64,000 nt of DNA from CAVSJA01 sp963728145 (GTDB taxonomy: Bacteria > Bacteroidota > Bacteroidia > Chitinophagales > Chitinophagaceae), in contig CAVSJA010000007.1 in NCBI GenBank assembly GCA_963728145.1, positions 744,001 through 808,000 of the forward strand, written 5' to 3'. The translations under genes were made by a program, and so were the position numbers. This document shows, piece after piece, positions 16,735-25,270 of the stretch. Below the pieces are notes generated by a model. That model saw only the letters and a list, made by a program, of their open reading frames with translations. It ran no database searches and was not told the DNA's origin. Each line of letters opens with the position of its first letter. Position 1 is the stretch's first letter.

Positions 16735-18514
16735 TCTTTTCATTCAATCATTCAACAGCCTGTTGACGGGTTGTTGCCTGATTTTTTTAGTTAGCTGTAA
16801 TGAGTCTGTTGGCAAGACCGCTGAAAAAAGGTTACCTGGCTATGATGCAAACGCCATCGAATCAGTTTTGCTCTCTGCCGATAGTCTTCAAACCTTTCCA
16901 TTCGTGGAAGAAAGGGTAAGCAAAATAAAAGAGGCGTTAAAAAATCCACTACCCGTATTGCTTTGCGGAGATAGTTTGAATAATGATCAGCAACTTGCTC
17001 AGTTAATTGCATTGAACGATCCCGGTTTGGTGCAATATGTCCGCAATCCCGAAAACAATCTGCCTTTCAGAAATGAAGTGTTTGGTGTTTATCCCGCGCG
17101 TCAAAGTGATCTAGCAGGAATCAATGAACCAACAGCTGGAAAACAATTGTTCCGGGTTGATCTGTATAATTATGGACTGAACCTGGCTTCTTATGCGATC
17201 GTTGATGTTAAAGGACAGCAAGTGCTGAGCAGGTTTCATCAGGCACAATCACAACCACCAATACCCGCATTTTTACAAAAACTTGCAATTGATATTGCTA
17301 CTTCTTCCCCTGAAGTGCAGTCTGCGCTTGGATTCAAGCCCGGAGAGAAAGACGCATTGATGGCTGGTACGCAAACTGCACTAAACAGAAGTCGATGTGA
17401 AAGAAGCCGGCATTTATGCGTGGCCCCAACATTTATTAAGAATGATAAAGCCCTTTGGGCAATTGTCGATCTCACCGATCATCGACTGGTAGGAGTACGT
17501 TGGACAGCTGTTGGAGTCACCGGTCCGGCAGCTCAGCTGACGGAAAGAAAATTGCAGGATGATAAGATCACTTCCTGTTATTGTGAACAGGAACAGGCCC
17601 TGGCAAAGGATGGATGGTCAATGAAATATTTATTGACCAGCAGTGATGGATTGCGTATTTCTGATGTTTCATTTAAGGGGAAGCCGATTCTGCGCAATGC
17701 GAAATTGGTTGACTGGCACGTAAGCTATAGTGGCACGGATGGATTCGGTTATAGCGATGCGGTAGGTTGTCCTTATTTCAGCCAGGCTGCAGTGATTGCC
17801 TGGGAGATCCCAAAGGTGAAAACACTGGTTGATGAACAAAGGCTACCAGTTGGTTTTGTACTTGAACAGGTATTCCGCAGTGAAGGTTGGCCAACGCCCT
17901 GTAATTATAATTACGTTCAGCGTTATGAGTTTTACAACGATGGAAGATTTCGTGTTTCGGCTGCAAGCAATGGAAGAGGTTGCGGGAGTGATGGGACTTA
18001 TCGCCCCGTTTTTCGAATTGCATTCGCAGGTGAGCAGAATGATTTTGCAAACTGGGATGGAAAGAACTGGATTACTTGGAAAAAAGAACAATGGATGGCG
18101 CAGAACAGTTTAACCAACTATAGCAGCGAAGGATACCTGTACAAGCTAAATGGAGCGAATAACGGATATTGGATTGAGCCGGGAAGAGGTCAGTTTAAAG
18201 ATGGAGGAAAAGGAGATTTCTCCTATGTTTTTGTAACGCGCCAGGAAAAAGAGCGGGATGAAGGTGAAAATGATCTTTCAACTATTGGTCCCTGTTGTAA
18301 TACCGATTATCAGCAAGGGCCGGAAAAATTCATTCAACCGGATCCGGAGAACATAGAAAAAGCTTCGCTTGTATTATGGTATGTAGCACAACTAAAAAAC
18401 GACAATAGGGAAGGAAATGAATATTGTTGGGCCGAATCCATGTTACAAAATGGGATTTATGTAACAAAAGCCTATCCCTGTTTCGCGGGGCCGATGTTTA
18501 TTCCAATAAAATAA
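16712..18514 (+). CDS. Copper-amine-oxidase-like lipoprotein lacking the copper ligands
   Basis: The 600-residue lipoprotein (lipobox VSC, Cys29) aligns by eye with copper amine oxidases. DGLRISDVSFKGKPILRNAK matches the entry to their catalytic domain. CNYNYVQRYEFYNDGRFRV matches the cofactor region in which the Tyr of Asn-Tyr-Asp/Glu-Tyr becomes topaquinone (here Tyr399). LVLWYVAQLKNDNRE matches the C-terminal strand. The His-x-His that binds copper is replaced by Tyr430-Arg-Pro, and the third His is also absent. The loop between the cofactor site and the ligand site is shorter than usual. It starts inside the upstream di-heme peroxidase gene (ATG 16712 or 16718). Homology is an inference; activity may be lost or changed. 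Confidence 0.7.
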   Translation: MRMKQKNNLFIQSFNSLLTGCCLIFLVSCNESVGKTAEKRLPGYDANAIESVLLSADSLQTFPFVEERVSKIKEALKNPLPVLLCGDSLNNDQQLAQLIALNDPGLVQYVRNPENNLPFRNEVFGVYPARQSDLAGINEPTAGKQLFRVDLYNYGLNLASYAIVDVKGQQVLSRFHQAQSQPPIPAFLQKLAIDIATSSPEVQSALGFKPGEKDALMAGTQTALNRSRCERSRHLCVAPTFIKNDKALWAIVDLTDHRLVGVRWTAVGVTGPAAQLTERKLQDDKITSCYCEQEQALAKDGWSMKYLLTSSDGLRISDVSFKGKPILRNAKLVDWHVSYSGTDGFGYSDAVGCPYFSQAAVIAWEIPKVKTLVDEQRLPVGFVLEQVFRSEGWPTPCNYNYVQRYEFYNDGRFRVSAASNGRGCGSDGTYRPVFRIAFAGEQNDFANWDGKNWITWKKEQWMAQNSLTNYSSEGYLYKLNGANNGYWIEPGRGQFKDGGKGDFSYVFVTRQEKERDEGENDLSTIGPCCNTDYQQGPEKFIQPDPENIEKASLVLWYVAQLKNDNREGNEYCWAESMLQNGIYVTKAYPCFAGPMFIPIK

Positions 18515-18524
18515 AACAGAATAA

Positions 18525-19439
18525 TTGAATCGCCTGCTCTTATATTGTTTGATTTTAGTATCAATTTATTCCTGTAAAGAAAAACAGGTTGAATTTCAAT
18601 TGAACAATTGTAAGGCTACTCCACCATTTGTAAGATCAGTTGCGCAATTCAATCCATCGCGAAGTTTTTTCAGTACATCCGAGATCAGGAAGATGGGATT
18701 GGTATTGGTTGAGAACACTGGACCAGCGGATCAACCCAACCTTCAATTTTATCAACATCCTTCCTGGTCGAAAGGCGGTTGGCTGGCACCGATAGTATTG
18801 GATGAATCGGGAAATATTTTTACATCGCCAGCGCCTTTCATTAATACATTGAATAATCCCATTAAAGACCAAAATACAATTTACAGGGTAGACCGTTTTA
18901 CTGCCGAAATGGAAGACTTCATCCGCTTACCCGAGCCTGATTCAATAACATCAAATAATGCCTACGGTATAATCGGGATGGTTTATTTATGCGAGGCTGG
19001 AGTTCTTTACGTCTCTACCGTTTCAGGATCGGATCGCTTTGTTGAGAGGGGTGGACTGTATGCAATCGACGTTAAGACCAAAAAGCTGGTTGATGCATTG
19101 GTTGGCATTGATGTAATGGGAATGGGTATAAGTTATATCACAGGCCAACGCAAATTGTATTTTGGATCGGGGCGCGATTCAAAAATTTATTCGCTACTGT
19201 TGTCAGAGAAAGGAAGGTTTGTTGGCAAGCCAGAAGAAGCTTTTACAATTGAGGAATTGGGCCCGCGTGGTGATGATAAGGTGAGAAGAATAATGACTGA
19301 CCAAAATGGGAACCTGGAAGTGCATGGAATCGAATTCAATTATAATCTCATAGCTCCAAGAGAAAAACAGGAAACTGTATATTATTTTAGGTACGACGTA
19401 ACGAAAGAAAGTTGGAATTATTTCCCTCAAAAGCAATAA
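18525..19439 (+). CDS. Lipoprotein, possible beta-propeller, third gene of the peroxidase operon
   Basis: The 304-residue product opens MNRLLLYCLILVSIYSCKEK, a signal peptide with lipobox YSC (Cys17). The only in-frame start that keeps this signal is TTG at 18525; the first internal ATG lies well past the lipobox. The mature part has beta-rich repeats (GLYAIDVKTKKLVDAL, RKLYFGSGRDSKIYSLLL) suggesting a small propeller that could bind or gate a ligand. It lies ten bases after the amine-oxidase-like gene, so the three form one operon. The function is unknown. Confidence 0.72.
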   Translation: MNRLLLYCLILVSIYSCKEKQVEFQLNNCKATPPFVRSVAQFNPSRSFFSTSEIRKMGLVLVENTGPADQPNLQFYQHPSWSKGGWLAPIVLDESGNIFTSPAPFINTLNNPIKDQNTIYRVDRFTAEMEDFIRLPEPDSITSNNAYGIIGMVYLCEAGVLYVSTVSGSDRFVERGGLYAIDVKTKKLVDALVGIDVMGMGISYITGQRKLYFGSGRDSKIYSLLLSEKGRFVGKPEEAFTIEELGPRGDDKVRRIMTDQNGNLEVHGIEFNYNLIAPREKQETVYYFRYDVTKESWNYFPQKQ

Positions 19440-19675
19440 GGGTAATACCTTATTTTTCCACATAGAACTCATTAGTCGAGAAAAAGTATCCATTCATCGA
19501 AGAATAGGAGGAAAGCTATAAATAATGGGGAATGGCCGGTACTTTTACGGCTGATTCAGGATTACTGCAAATAATTGATCGTATTCCGTGAATCCGTCAG
19601 GATAAATAAAGCGTTGAAAATGAATGAATAAGACGCAGTCATGACGAATGTATTGAGCTTAAATTTCGACCCTTT

Positions 19676-22600
19676 ATGAAAACGAATTGGTACCCGGTGA
19701 AGTGGATTGTTATGTCCCTATGGGTCCTGCTGTGTGCAAATGGCCAGGCCCAGGTTTCGGGTTTGGTGTTTCGCGATGTTAACTCAAATGGAATGCGTGA
19801 TCTGGTCAATCCAACTGAACCAGGTGAAAATGGAATTACCGTAAGAGCATATAATGCGGTAAATACACTTCTCGCAGCTGCCACTACAAATGCTTTAGGA
19901 AATTATAATTTCAGCCCGGCCCAGATTCCTTCGGGTACGCCAGTACGTTTGGAATTTATTCTTCCAACTGGTGATTATCCAGCCAAAAGGATTGCGGCCG
20001 CTCGCAGCAATATTCAGTTTGTTACAGGCGGTGTCGCTGCAGTAAATATCAATTTTGGATTAGCCAACAAGAAACTACTTTCTGATAACAATAATCCCTA
20101 CGTTGCAACCACTGCAGCGACCAATGGTGATGCATTGGCAACATCGGGAGGGAACGCCCCAGGTAGAAATAACAATCTTTATGTTTTCCCATACGATCTA
20201 AGTAATGATGGCGGTAATTCACGCAGGGTAGAGAATCAATACCTCGGATCAATTTTCGGTCTTACATGGCAGAAAGAATCAAGAACATTGTTGATGGCTG
20301 CTTATGTTAAAAGACATGTGGGATTTGGTCCAAATGGAATGGGTGCGATTTACAAGGTTCAGATTCCTACGAACGGAGTTCCGGGTACCCCTTCCTTGTT
20401 ATTGGATGTAACCGCATTGGGAATTAATATAGGTCCAAACCCCAGAACAACTGCATTACCTACTGATAGCAGAGGTGTGAGTACTGATGATGGAGTATTT
20501 GCGAATGTTGGTAAAGTTGGAATTGGCGGTATGACCCTCGCTAATAATGGTAGAGACCTCTATTTCGTGAATCTTTTCGATAAATCTTTATACCGTATCG
20601 ATATTGGTAACCCTTTAAAAGCTTCATTCAGCAGCGCAGATGTCACTGGGTCCTGGATCATCCCCGATCCTCTTGTGCCTGGAACAGCATGGCATCCGAT
20701 GGCGGTGAGCATGCATCAAGGCAGGCTATATGTCGGCGGAGTTTCATCTGCTGAAACAACAATAGCGCATAATATTGCTGACACTGCCAACATGAGAGGT
20801 ATCGTATATGAATTAAATCTTGCAACCAATACATTCACCGAAGTACTTCGATTCCCACTTTCATATAGAAGGGGATTTGGAAATGCCGATTACAGGTATG
20901 AACACCGTAACAATTACTGGTGTGCCTGGCAAAACAATGGTGATATTTCAATAGGAGGTCCGCTTCGTTCTGGTTTGATTGGAGCAACCACAGGTAATAA
21001 CGCGACAGGTATTTATTATCCCCAACCCATGCTGAGTAAAATCACATTTGATATCGACGGATCGATGATCATTGGATTACGCGACCGCTTTGGTGACCAG
21101 GGCGGGTATTTGAATTTATTTGAAACAGGTAATGTTTCCGGTGAAGCTTATCGTACTCTTTCTTCAGGTGAAATATTGCGAGCAGGTAAGACCGCATCGA
21201 ATTCGTGGACGATTGAAAATGGGGGAGCTGTTACGAGTGCTGGTACGACTACTACAACGCTTGGATTAACCCCAAACAATCCTCCAAATACCGGAAGCTT
21301 TTCCGGTATGACCGGAACGCCCTGGGGCGGAACGTATGGACCCGGAGGACGCTATTACTACTATAATCAGAATTTTACTACTACTGGAGTACCTGCACCG
21401 TTTAACGTCGGTGGTACAGTTACGAGCCACTATGTAAAAAGTAATGGTGGTGTCGCAATCCTTCCGGGATACAATGAAGTGATCATGACGGGTATTGACC
21501 CAGTTTCCCGCGGGTTTTCAAACGGAGTGATAAAGAATTTTAATCTTGGCGGCAATGCGGGTAATATGTCCGGGCGAATGGAATTATTATTTAGTGCTCC
21601 GAATGATCCTACGAATATGGGTAAAGCCTGTGCATTAGGTGATATTGAAATATTGTTTGATGCGCAATCTGTAGAAATTGGAAATCGCGTTTGGCAAGAC
21701 TTAAATGGAAACGGAAGCCAGGATGCGGGTGAGCCAGGTATCGCTGGTTTACAAGTTGTATTGAGAAGCCCCGGTGCCAATGGAGTTTATGGCAACGGTG
21801 ATGATCAAACATGGATGGTTACTACTGATGCAAATGGACACTATTACTTCGATGGAAGTTTTGTACACGATAACAGAAGGCCAATATCATGGATAGGCGT
21901 AAGTGCAACGAATTCGGGTATACTCCCCGGCTTTGAGTATAAAGTTGAGATCAATGGTTCACAGCCACAGCTTGCGGGTCTAGTGCTTTCCTGGATACAC
22001 AATACAACTCCACAAATTGACAGTGATGGCTCCTACAATGCTATAAATATTGAGTATGTTCTTAACCCTGGTGGATCCACAGCGGCTGCCAGTAGCTTTG
22101 AGAACAATTATGATATCGACTTTGGTTTCATGACCAGCAATTACCTGGCGTTGAGAAAACTTGATTTGTCGGCTTCTTTATCGAGCAATATTGTGAAGCT
22201 GAACTGGCTTACAAAAGAAGAGAAAGATGTAACTAAATATATTGTTGAACGAAGCAGTGATGGCCAGAATTTCCAATCAATTGGATCTGTAAACTCCAAG
22301 GGAAATGGAAACTTTAATTATCTCGTAAACGATGATATTAATTCCGCAACAGTTTCAAAATATTATTATCGCTTGAAGGTAATCAATCAAAATGGTCCCT
22401 TCAGTTATAGCCGGATTTTAACGGTCAATTTGAAACAAACTGGAAAACTATTGATTGGCCCGAATCCTTTTAATGAAGTAATACAGGTACAATACCAAAG
22501 TGATTCGAAAAAAGAAATTCAGCTCACTCTTTTTAATACTGCCGGCCAGGTTCTCTTCAGGAATAAGAAACTGGTTCTCCCTGGAACAAACAGTTTCAGC

Positions 22601-22693
22601 ATTGACGCACTCAGTCATTTGCCAAAAGGAGTTTACTTCATTGAAATAGGTGATGGCATAATCTCAAGGAAGGAAAAATTGCTTAAACAATAA
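19676..22693 (+). CDS. Large surface protein with SdrD B-like domains and type IX sorting domain
   Basis: The 1005-residue product has a signal peptide ending QAQV. An SdrD B-like domain occupies about 25-130 (SGLVFRDVNSNGMRD). The region at about 150-650 looks like a propeller, with repeats such as GGMTLANNGRDLYFVNLFDK. A second SdrD B-like domain is at about 665-820 (NRVWQDLNGNGSQDAGEPG). An Fn3-like segment follows at about 830-915, then a type A T9SS C-terminal domain (about 925-1005; IGPNPFNEVIQV, ending PKGVYFIEIGDG). It should be exported and anchored or released by the T9SS. A strong terminator follows. Confidence 0.9.
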   Translation: MKTNWYPVKWIVMSLWVLLCANGQAQVSGLVFRDVNSNGMRDLVNPTEPGENGITVRAYNAVNTLLAAATTNALGNYNFSPAQIPSGTPVRLEFILPTGDYPAKRIAAARSNIQFVTGGVAAVNINFGLANKKLLSDNNNPYVATTAATNGDALATSGGNAPGRNNNLYVFPYDLSNDGGNSRRVENQYLGSIFGLTWQKESRTLLMAAYVKRHVGFGPNGMGAIYKVQIPTNGVPGTPSLLLDVTALGINIGPNPRTTALPTDSRGVSTDDGVFANVGKVGIGGMTLANNGRDLYFVNLFDKSLYRIDIGNPLKASFSSADVTGSWIIPDPLVPGTAWHPMAVSMHQGRLYVGGVSSAETTIAHNIADTANMRGIVYELNLATNTFTEVLRFPLSYRRGFGNADYRYEHRNNYWCAWQNNGDISIGGPLRSGLIGATTGNNATGIYYPQPMLSKITFDIDGSMIIGLRDRFGDQGGYLNLFETGNVSGEAYRTLSSGEILRAGKTASNSWTIENGGAVTSAGTTTTTLGLTPNNPPNTGSFSGMTGTPWGGTYGPGGRYYYYNQNFTTTGVPAPFNVGGTVTSHYVKSNGGVAILPGYNEVIMTGIDPVSRGFSNGVIKNFNLGGNAGNMSGRMELLFSAPNDPTNMGKACALGDIEILFDAQSVEIGNRVWQDLNGNGSQDAGEPGIAGLQVVLRSPGANGVYGNGDDQTWMVTTDANGHYYFDGSFVHDNRRPISWIGVSATNSGILPGFEYKVEINGSQPQLAGLVLSWIHNTTPQIDSDGSYNAINIEYVLNPGGSTAAASSFENNYDIDFGFMTSNYLALRKLDLSASLSSNIVKLNWLTKEEKDVTKYIVERSSDGQNFQSIGSVNSKGNGNFNYLVNDDINSATVSKYYYRLKVINQNGPFSYSRILTVNLKQTGKLLIGPNPFNEVIQVQYQSDSKKEIQLTLFNTAGQVLFRNKKLVLPGTNSFSIDALSHLPKGVYFIEIGDGIISRKEKLLKQ

Positions 22694-22711
22694 ATGGTTT
22701 TGAGATTTCAT

Positions 22712-22759
22712 GAAGCATCGTTTGTCCAGGATTGAATCCTGACAGACGATGCTTTTTTA
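22712..22759 (+). terminator. Rho-independent terminator of the T9SS-exported protein gene
   Basis: A long stem (AAGCATCGT...TCC-AGGA paired with TCCT...ACGATGCTT) carries a 5-base TTGAA loop and six T. It is 20 bases after the stop and immediately before a heptad element. Confidence 0.85.
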
Positions 22760-22765
22760 TTTAAG

Positions 22766-22856
22766 AGGTTGACAGGGTTGATAGGGTGGATAAGGTTGAC
22801 TAGGTAATTGGGAAGAAACGCTTCCTTGTCAACTCCGTCAACCTTATCAACCCTGC
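22766..22856. repeat. Inverted GTTGACA/GTTGATA heptad element
   Basis: The left arm (22769-22803) has units GTTGACA, GGTTGAT, GGTGGAT and GGTTGAC. The right arm (22823-22856) has complementary TCAAC units. The apex GGAAGAAACGCTTCC folds on itself and resembles the apex at 10650. The stop codon of the converging VOC gene (22847-22849) lies inside the right arm. Confidence 0.75.
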
Positions 22857-23224
22857 TTCATCGACGGTTCCTGGTACAAACCCAAAATATTTCCCTCAGG
22901 GTCGCTGAATCTTGCAGTGATCTCTGGAGCGTCCTGGCCAACTGGTTGTACAATTTTTCCGCCATTTGATTGGATTGACCTAATGGTATTTTCAACACTA
23001 TCCACCATAACATAAATTAATAAGCCTGTTTCCTTAGAAACAGGCCGGTCTGGAACAAATGCTCCGCTTACTTCACCAACACCATCATCGAAAGCGATCC
23101 TGCCGTCTCCACGTTTTCTCATTTTCCAGCCAAATACGTTTTGATAAAATGAGGAGGACATGTTTACATCCGTCGCGGGAATCTCTAGATAACAGATCTT
23201 CCCATTTCCAATGGTGGGGGGCAT
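22847..23224 (-). CDS. VOC / glyoxalase-fold protein
   Basis: The 125-residue product has two beta-alpha-beta-beta-beta units typical of the vicinal oxygen chelate fold: ICYLEIPATDVNMSSSFYQNVFGWK at the start and TARFSDPEGNILGLYQEP at the end. Metal or substrate residues include the last-strand Glu of GLYQE. It is probably a small-molecule-binding or lyase protein of unknown substrate. It lies 14 bases downstream of the propeller lipoprotein gene on the same strand. Its stop comes from the heptad element. Confidence 0.87.
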   Translation of the reverse strand: MPPTIGNGKICYLEIPATDVNMSSSFYQNVFGWKMRKRGDGRIAFDDGVGEVSGAFVPDRPVSKETGLLIYVMVDSVENTIRSIQSNGGKIVQPVGQDAPEITARFSDPEGNILGLYQEPSMKQG

Positions 23225-23238
23225 ATCAACAATTTTGA

Positions 23239-24210
23239 TTATTTCTTTACTTTCAAGAATACCGGCGATTGTTGGTATTTATGTGTTGTATCCGTCAACT
23301 GTTTTACTTGCTTTGTCTCCCAGTTCATCAACATAATATGATACTGGGATTCATCCTGGTTCGCCATGTCAAAAATAAGCCATTTCCCATCTTTGCTCCA
23401 ATCGTGCCATCCTTCGGAAAAATTGTTATTTGTTATCCTCCATTGTTTCGATCCATCAGGCATGACCGCAAAAATATTATGCTTTCCTCCCTGCATGGAA
23501 ATATAGGTTATGAAATTCTCTTTCGGGTGCCAATGAGTGGCGCCTGCCTTATATCCAAATGAGCTTCTTGAAATATCATTTTGCGGATAATTGCTGAGCT
23601 GTTTCATTCCGGTTCCATCCGGATTCATTAAGTATATTTCTTCGTTCTGAGTTTTATCACGTTTATTTTTCTGGTAAACAAAGGCGATCTGTTTCCCATC
23701 TGGCGAAAATGCGGGGTCGCGATGCAATGCGGCCGTATCATTTGTAATCTGCCGGTATTTTCCGGTTTCCTTGTCTATAATGAATAATTGATAACGATCG
23801 GTTCCTGACCTGCCAGCCGCAACAATTTCCTTACCATCATTCCTCGTGTCCATCCAGCTATCTTCAAGACGCAGATCGGAGACTTTCCTGATGCCATTTC
23901 CATTAACGTCAGTTTCATAAAGAAAAAAACAGCGGTAGCTGGTATCCCGGTCACTGATAAAATACAGTCGATCCTCATCTGCCATATATGTCCAGGCAAC
24001 ATCGGGGTGCTTTGTAATATTCTGTTTATTCGTTCCATCAAGATTCATCGTAAAGACTTCATAGTTCGATTTCCCCGCGCTATCTTTTACAGCGACATTA
24101 TACGCGATTGCAAGTCCTTCCTCTGTTCCATTGTCAGACTTATTTTGAGTTTGTTCATTGCAGGAAAATGAAACGATCGAAATGATGGTTATAAACGGCA
24201 ATAATTTCAT
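23239..24210 (-). CDS. TolB-like PD40 beta-propeller lipoprotein
   Basis: The 323-residue product has a signal peptide with lipobox FSC (about Cys17) and an Asn/Gln-rich linker. TolB-like blades follow: YEVFTMNLDGTNKQNITKHP, LHRDPAFSPDGKQIAFVYQ, EIYLMNPDGTGMKQLSN and NIFAVMPDGSKQWRITN. It is lipid-anchored in the periplasm or outer membrane. It precedes the VOC gene by 14 bases and is probably co-transcribed. Confidence 0.87.
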   Translation of the reverse strand: MKLLPFITIISIVSFSCNEQTQNKSDNGTEEGLAIAYNVAVKDSAGKSNYEVFTMNLDGTNKQNITKHPDVAWTYMADEDRLYFISDRDTSYRCFFLYETDVNGNGIRKVSDLRLEDSWMDTRNDGKEIVAAGRSGTDRYQLFIIDKETGKYRQITNDTAALHRDPAFSPDGKQIAFVYQKNKRDKTQNEEIYLMNPDGTGMKQLSNYPQNDISRSSFGYKAGATHWHPKENFITYISMQGGKHNIFAVMPDGSKQWRITNNNFSEGWHDWSKDGKWLIFDMANQDESQYHIMLMNWETKQVKQLTDTTHKYQQSPVFLKVKK

Positions 24211-24303
24211 GTTAGTTTGTTTAAGATTAGATCCTGGAAGTTTCCTGATTTACTCAAGGCCAAAATACCAAATACTCCCAACCATTCATTGGAAAAAATT
24301 TAC

Positions 24304-25122
24304 CTAACCAACCGGCACATAGTTGAGCTGGTCGTTCTTTAAGTGTAAGTATTGCTGTGGTGTGAGACCGGAAAAGAGTTTGAAGTCATTGATAAAATGG
24401 GCATGATCATAATAACCCGTATCCATTGCCAGGTTTAACCAGTCAATACTTTTCGCAGATTCGATTTCCTGGATGGTTCTTTGAAAGCGCTCAACCTTAA
24501 GAAAGGCTTTCGGCGTCAATCCAACATGATCCTTAAACAGGCGGATCAGGTGTTTTTGCGAATAACCAACCTTATGCGACAAATGTTCAATACTTAGTTT
24601 GGCTGGTGATTGAACAATTCTGTTAACTGCGTAATCTATAAACGGGTTGAGCTCGAAATTCCTCCCAAACTGTTTACATAGAAATGTTTCAGCGAAGGAA
24701 AACTTTTCATTCACCAATGGCAACGAAAGAATTTCTTCCCGCATATTCAGGATCTCATTGGAAAGTACAAGTTCGCCATCAACAACCATATCAGTCAATT
24801 CTTCCAAAGGCATTTGAACGAAAGGGTAGGACCGCCCTTTTTTGAAATTGATTACAAACATTTCGCAATCTCTTCCTGAAGAGATGCTGATATATTTATT
24901 TCTTATCCCCGAAAACCAAATTTTTCTGCAGGTTTGAATTGGCTGAAGGGTTTCATTGTCGTAAATATATTTTGGGGTTTCAGTGAGGTCGATAACCACA
25001 TTGATATTTCCATCTGGCAAAAATCGATCTATTGAATGAGTTGGATTAAAATCCTTGTAGTAAATGAAACTGTCAATAAATTGATTTAGCGGGAAGGATG
25101 GAATGTGAAGATGGAAGATCAA
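24304..25122 (-). CDS. AraC-family transcriptional regulator
   Basis: In this 272-residue product the C-terminal 100 residues hold the two helix-turn-helix motifs of AraC regulators (LSIEHLSHKVGYSQKHLIRLF and the final HFINDFKLFSGLTPQQY). The N-terminal part (about 1-150) resembles the DUF6597-type ligand domain, with FLPDGNINVVIDL. The signal it senses is not known. The start is TTG at 25122, since no ATG or GTG lies near and the first residues (IPSFPLNQFIDSF) look like the family start. Neighbouring genes give no clear target. Confidence 0.88.
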   Translation of the reverse strand: MIFHLHIPSFPLNQFIDSFIYYKDFNPTHSIDRFLPDGNINVVIDLTETPKYIYDNETLQPIQTCRKIWFSGIRNKYISISSGRDCEMFVINFKKGRSYPFVQMPLEELTDMVVDGELVLSNEILNMREEILSLPLVNEKFSFAETFLCKQFGRNFELNPFIDYAVNRIVQSPAKLSIEHLSHKVGYSQKHLIRLFKDHVGLTPKAFLKVERFQRTIQEIESAKSIDWLNLAMDTGYYDHAHFINDFKLFSGLTPQQYLHLKNDQLNYVPVG

Positions 25123-25270
25123 GGGTGTTAACCTGGTTGATTATTTTTTATAAGTTAATACTTTTTCTGATCCTGATATTAGCTGTGACCGGTTTTCTCC
25201 TCAAACTTATTCTGATCCTATCCTTGAAATAATAATACTTCGATTTGGGTTCCTATCCAATCGTTTGATT

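Noticed and set aside
15580..18514. A methylamine-utilisation (mau) operon
   Set aside because: Only the di-heme peroxidase resembles MauG. No methylamine dehydrogenase subunits or MauD/E are present, and the partner looks like an amine-oxidase relative instead.
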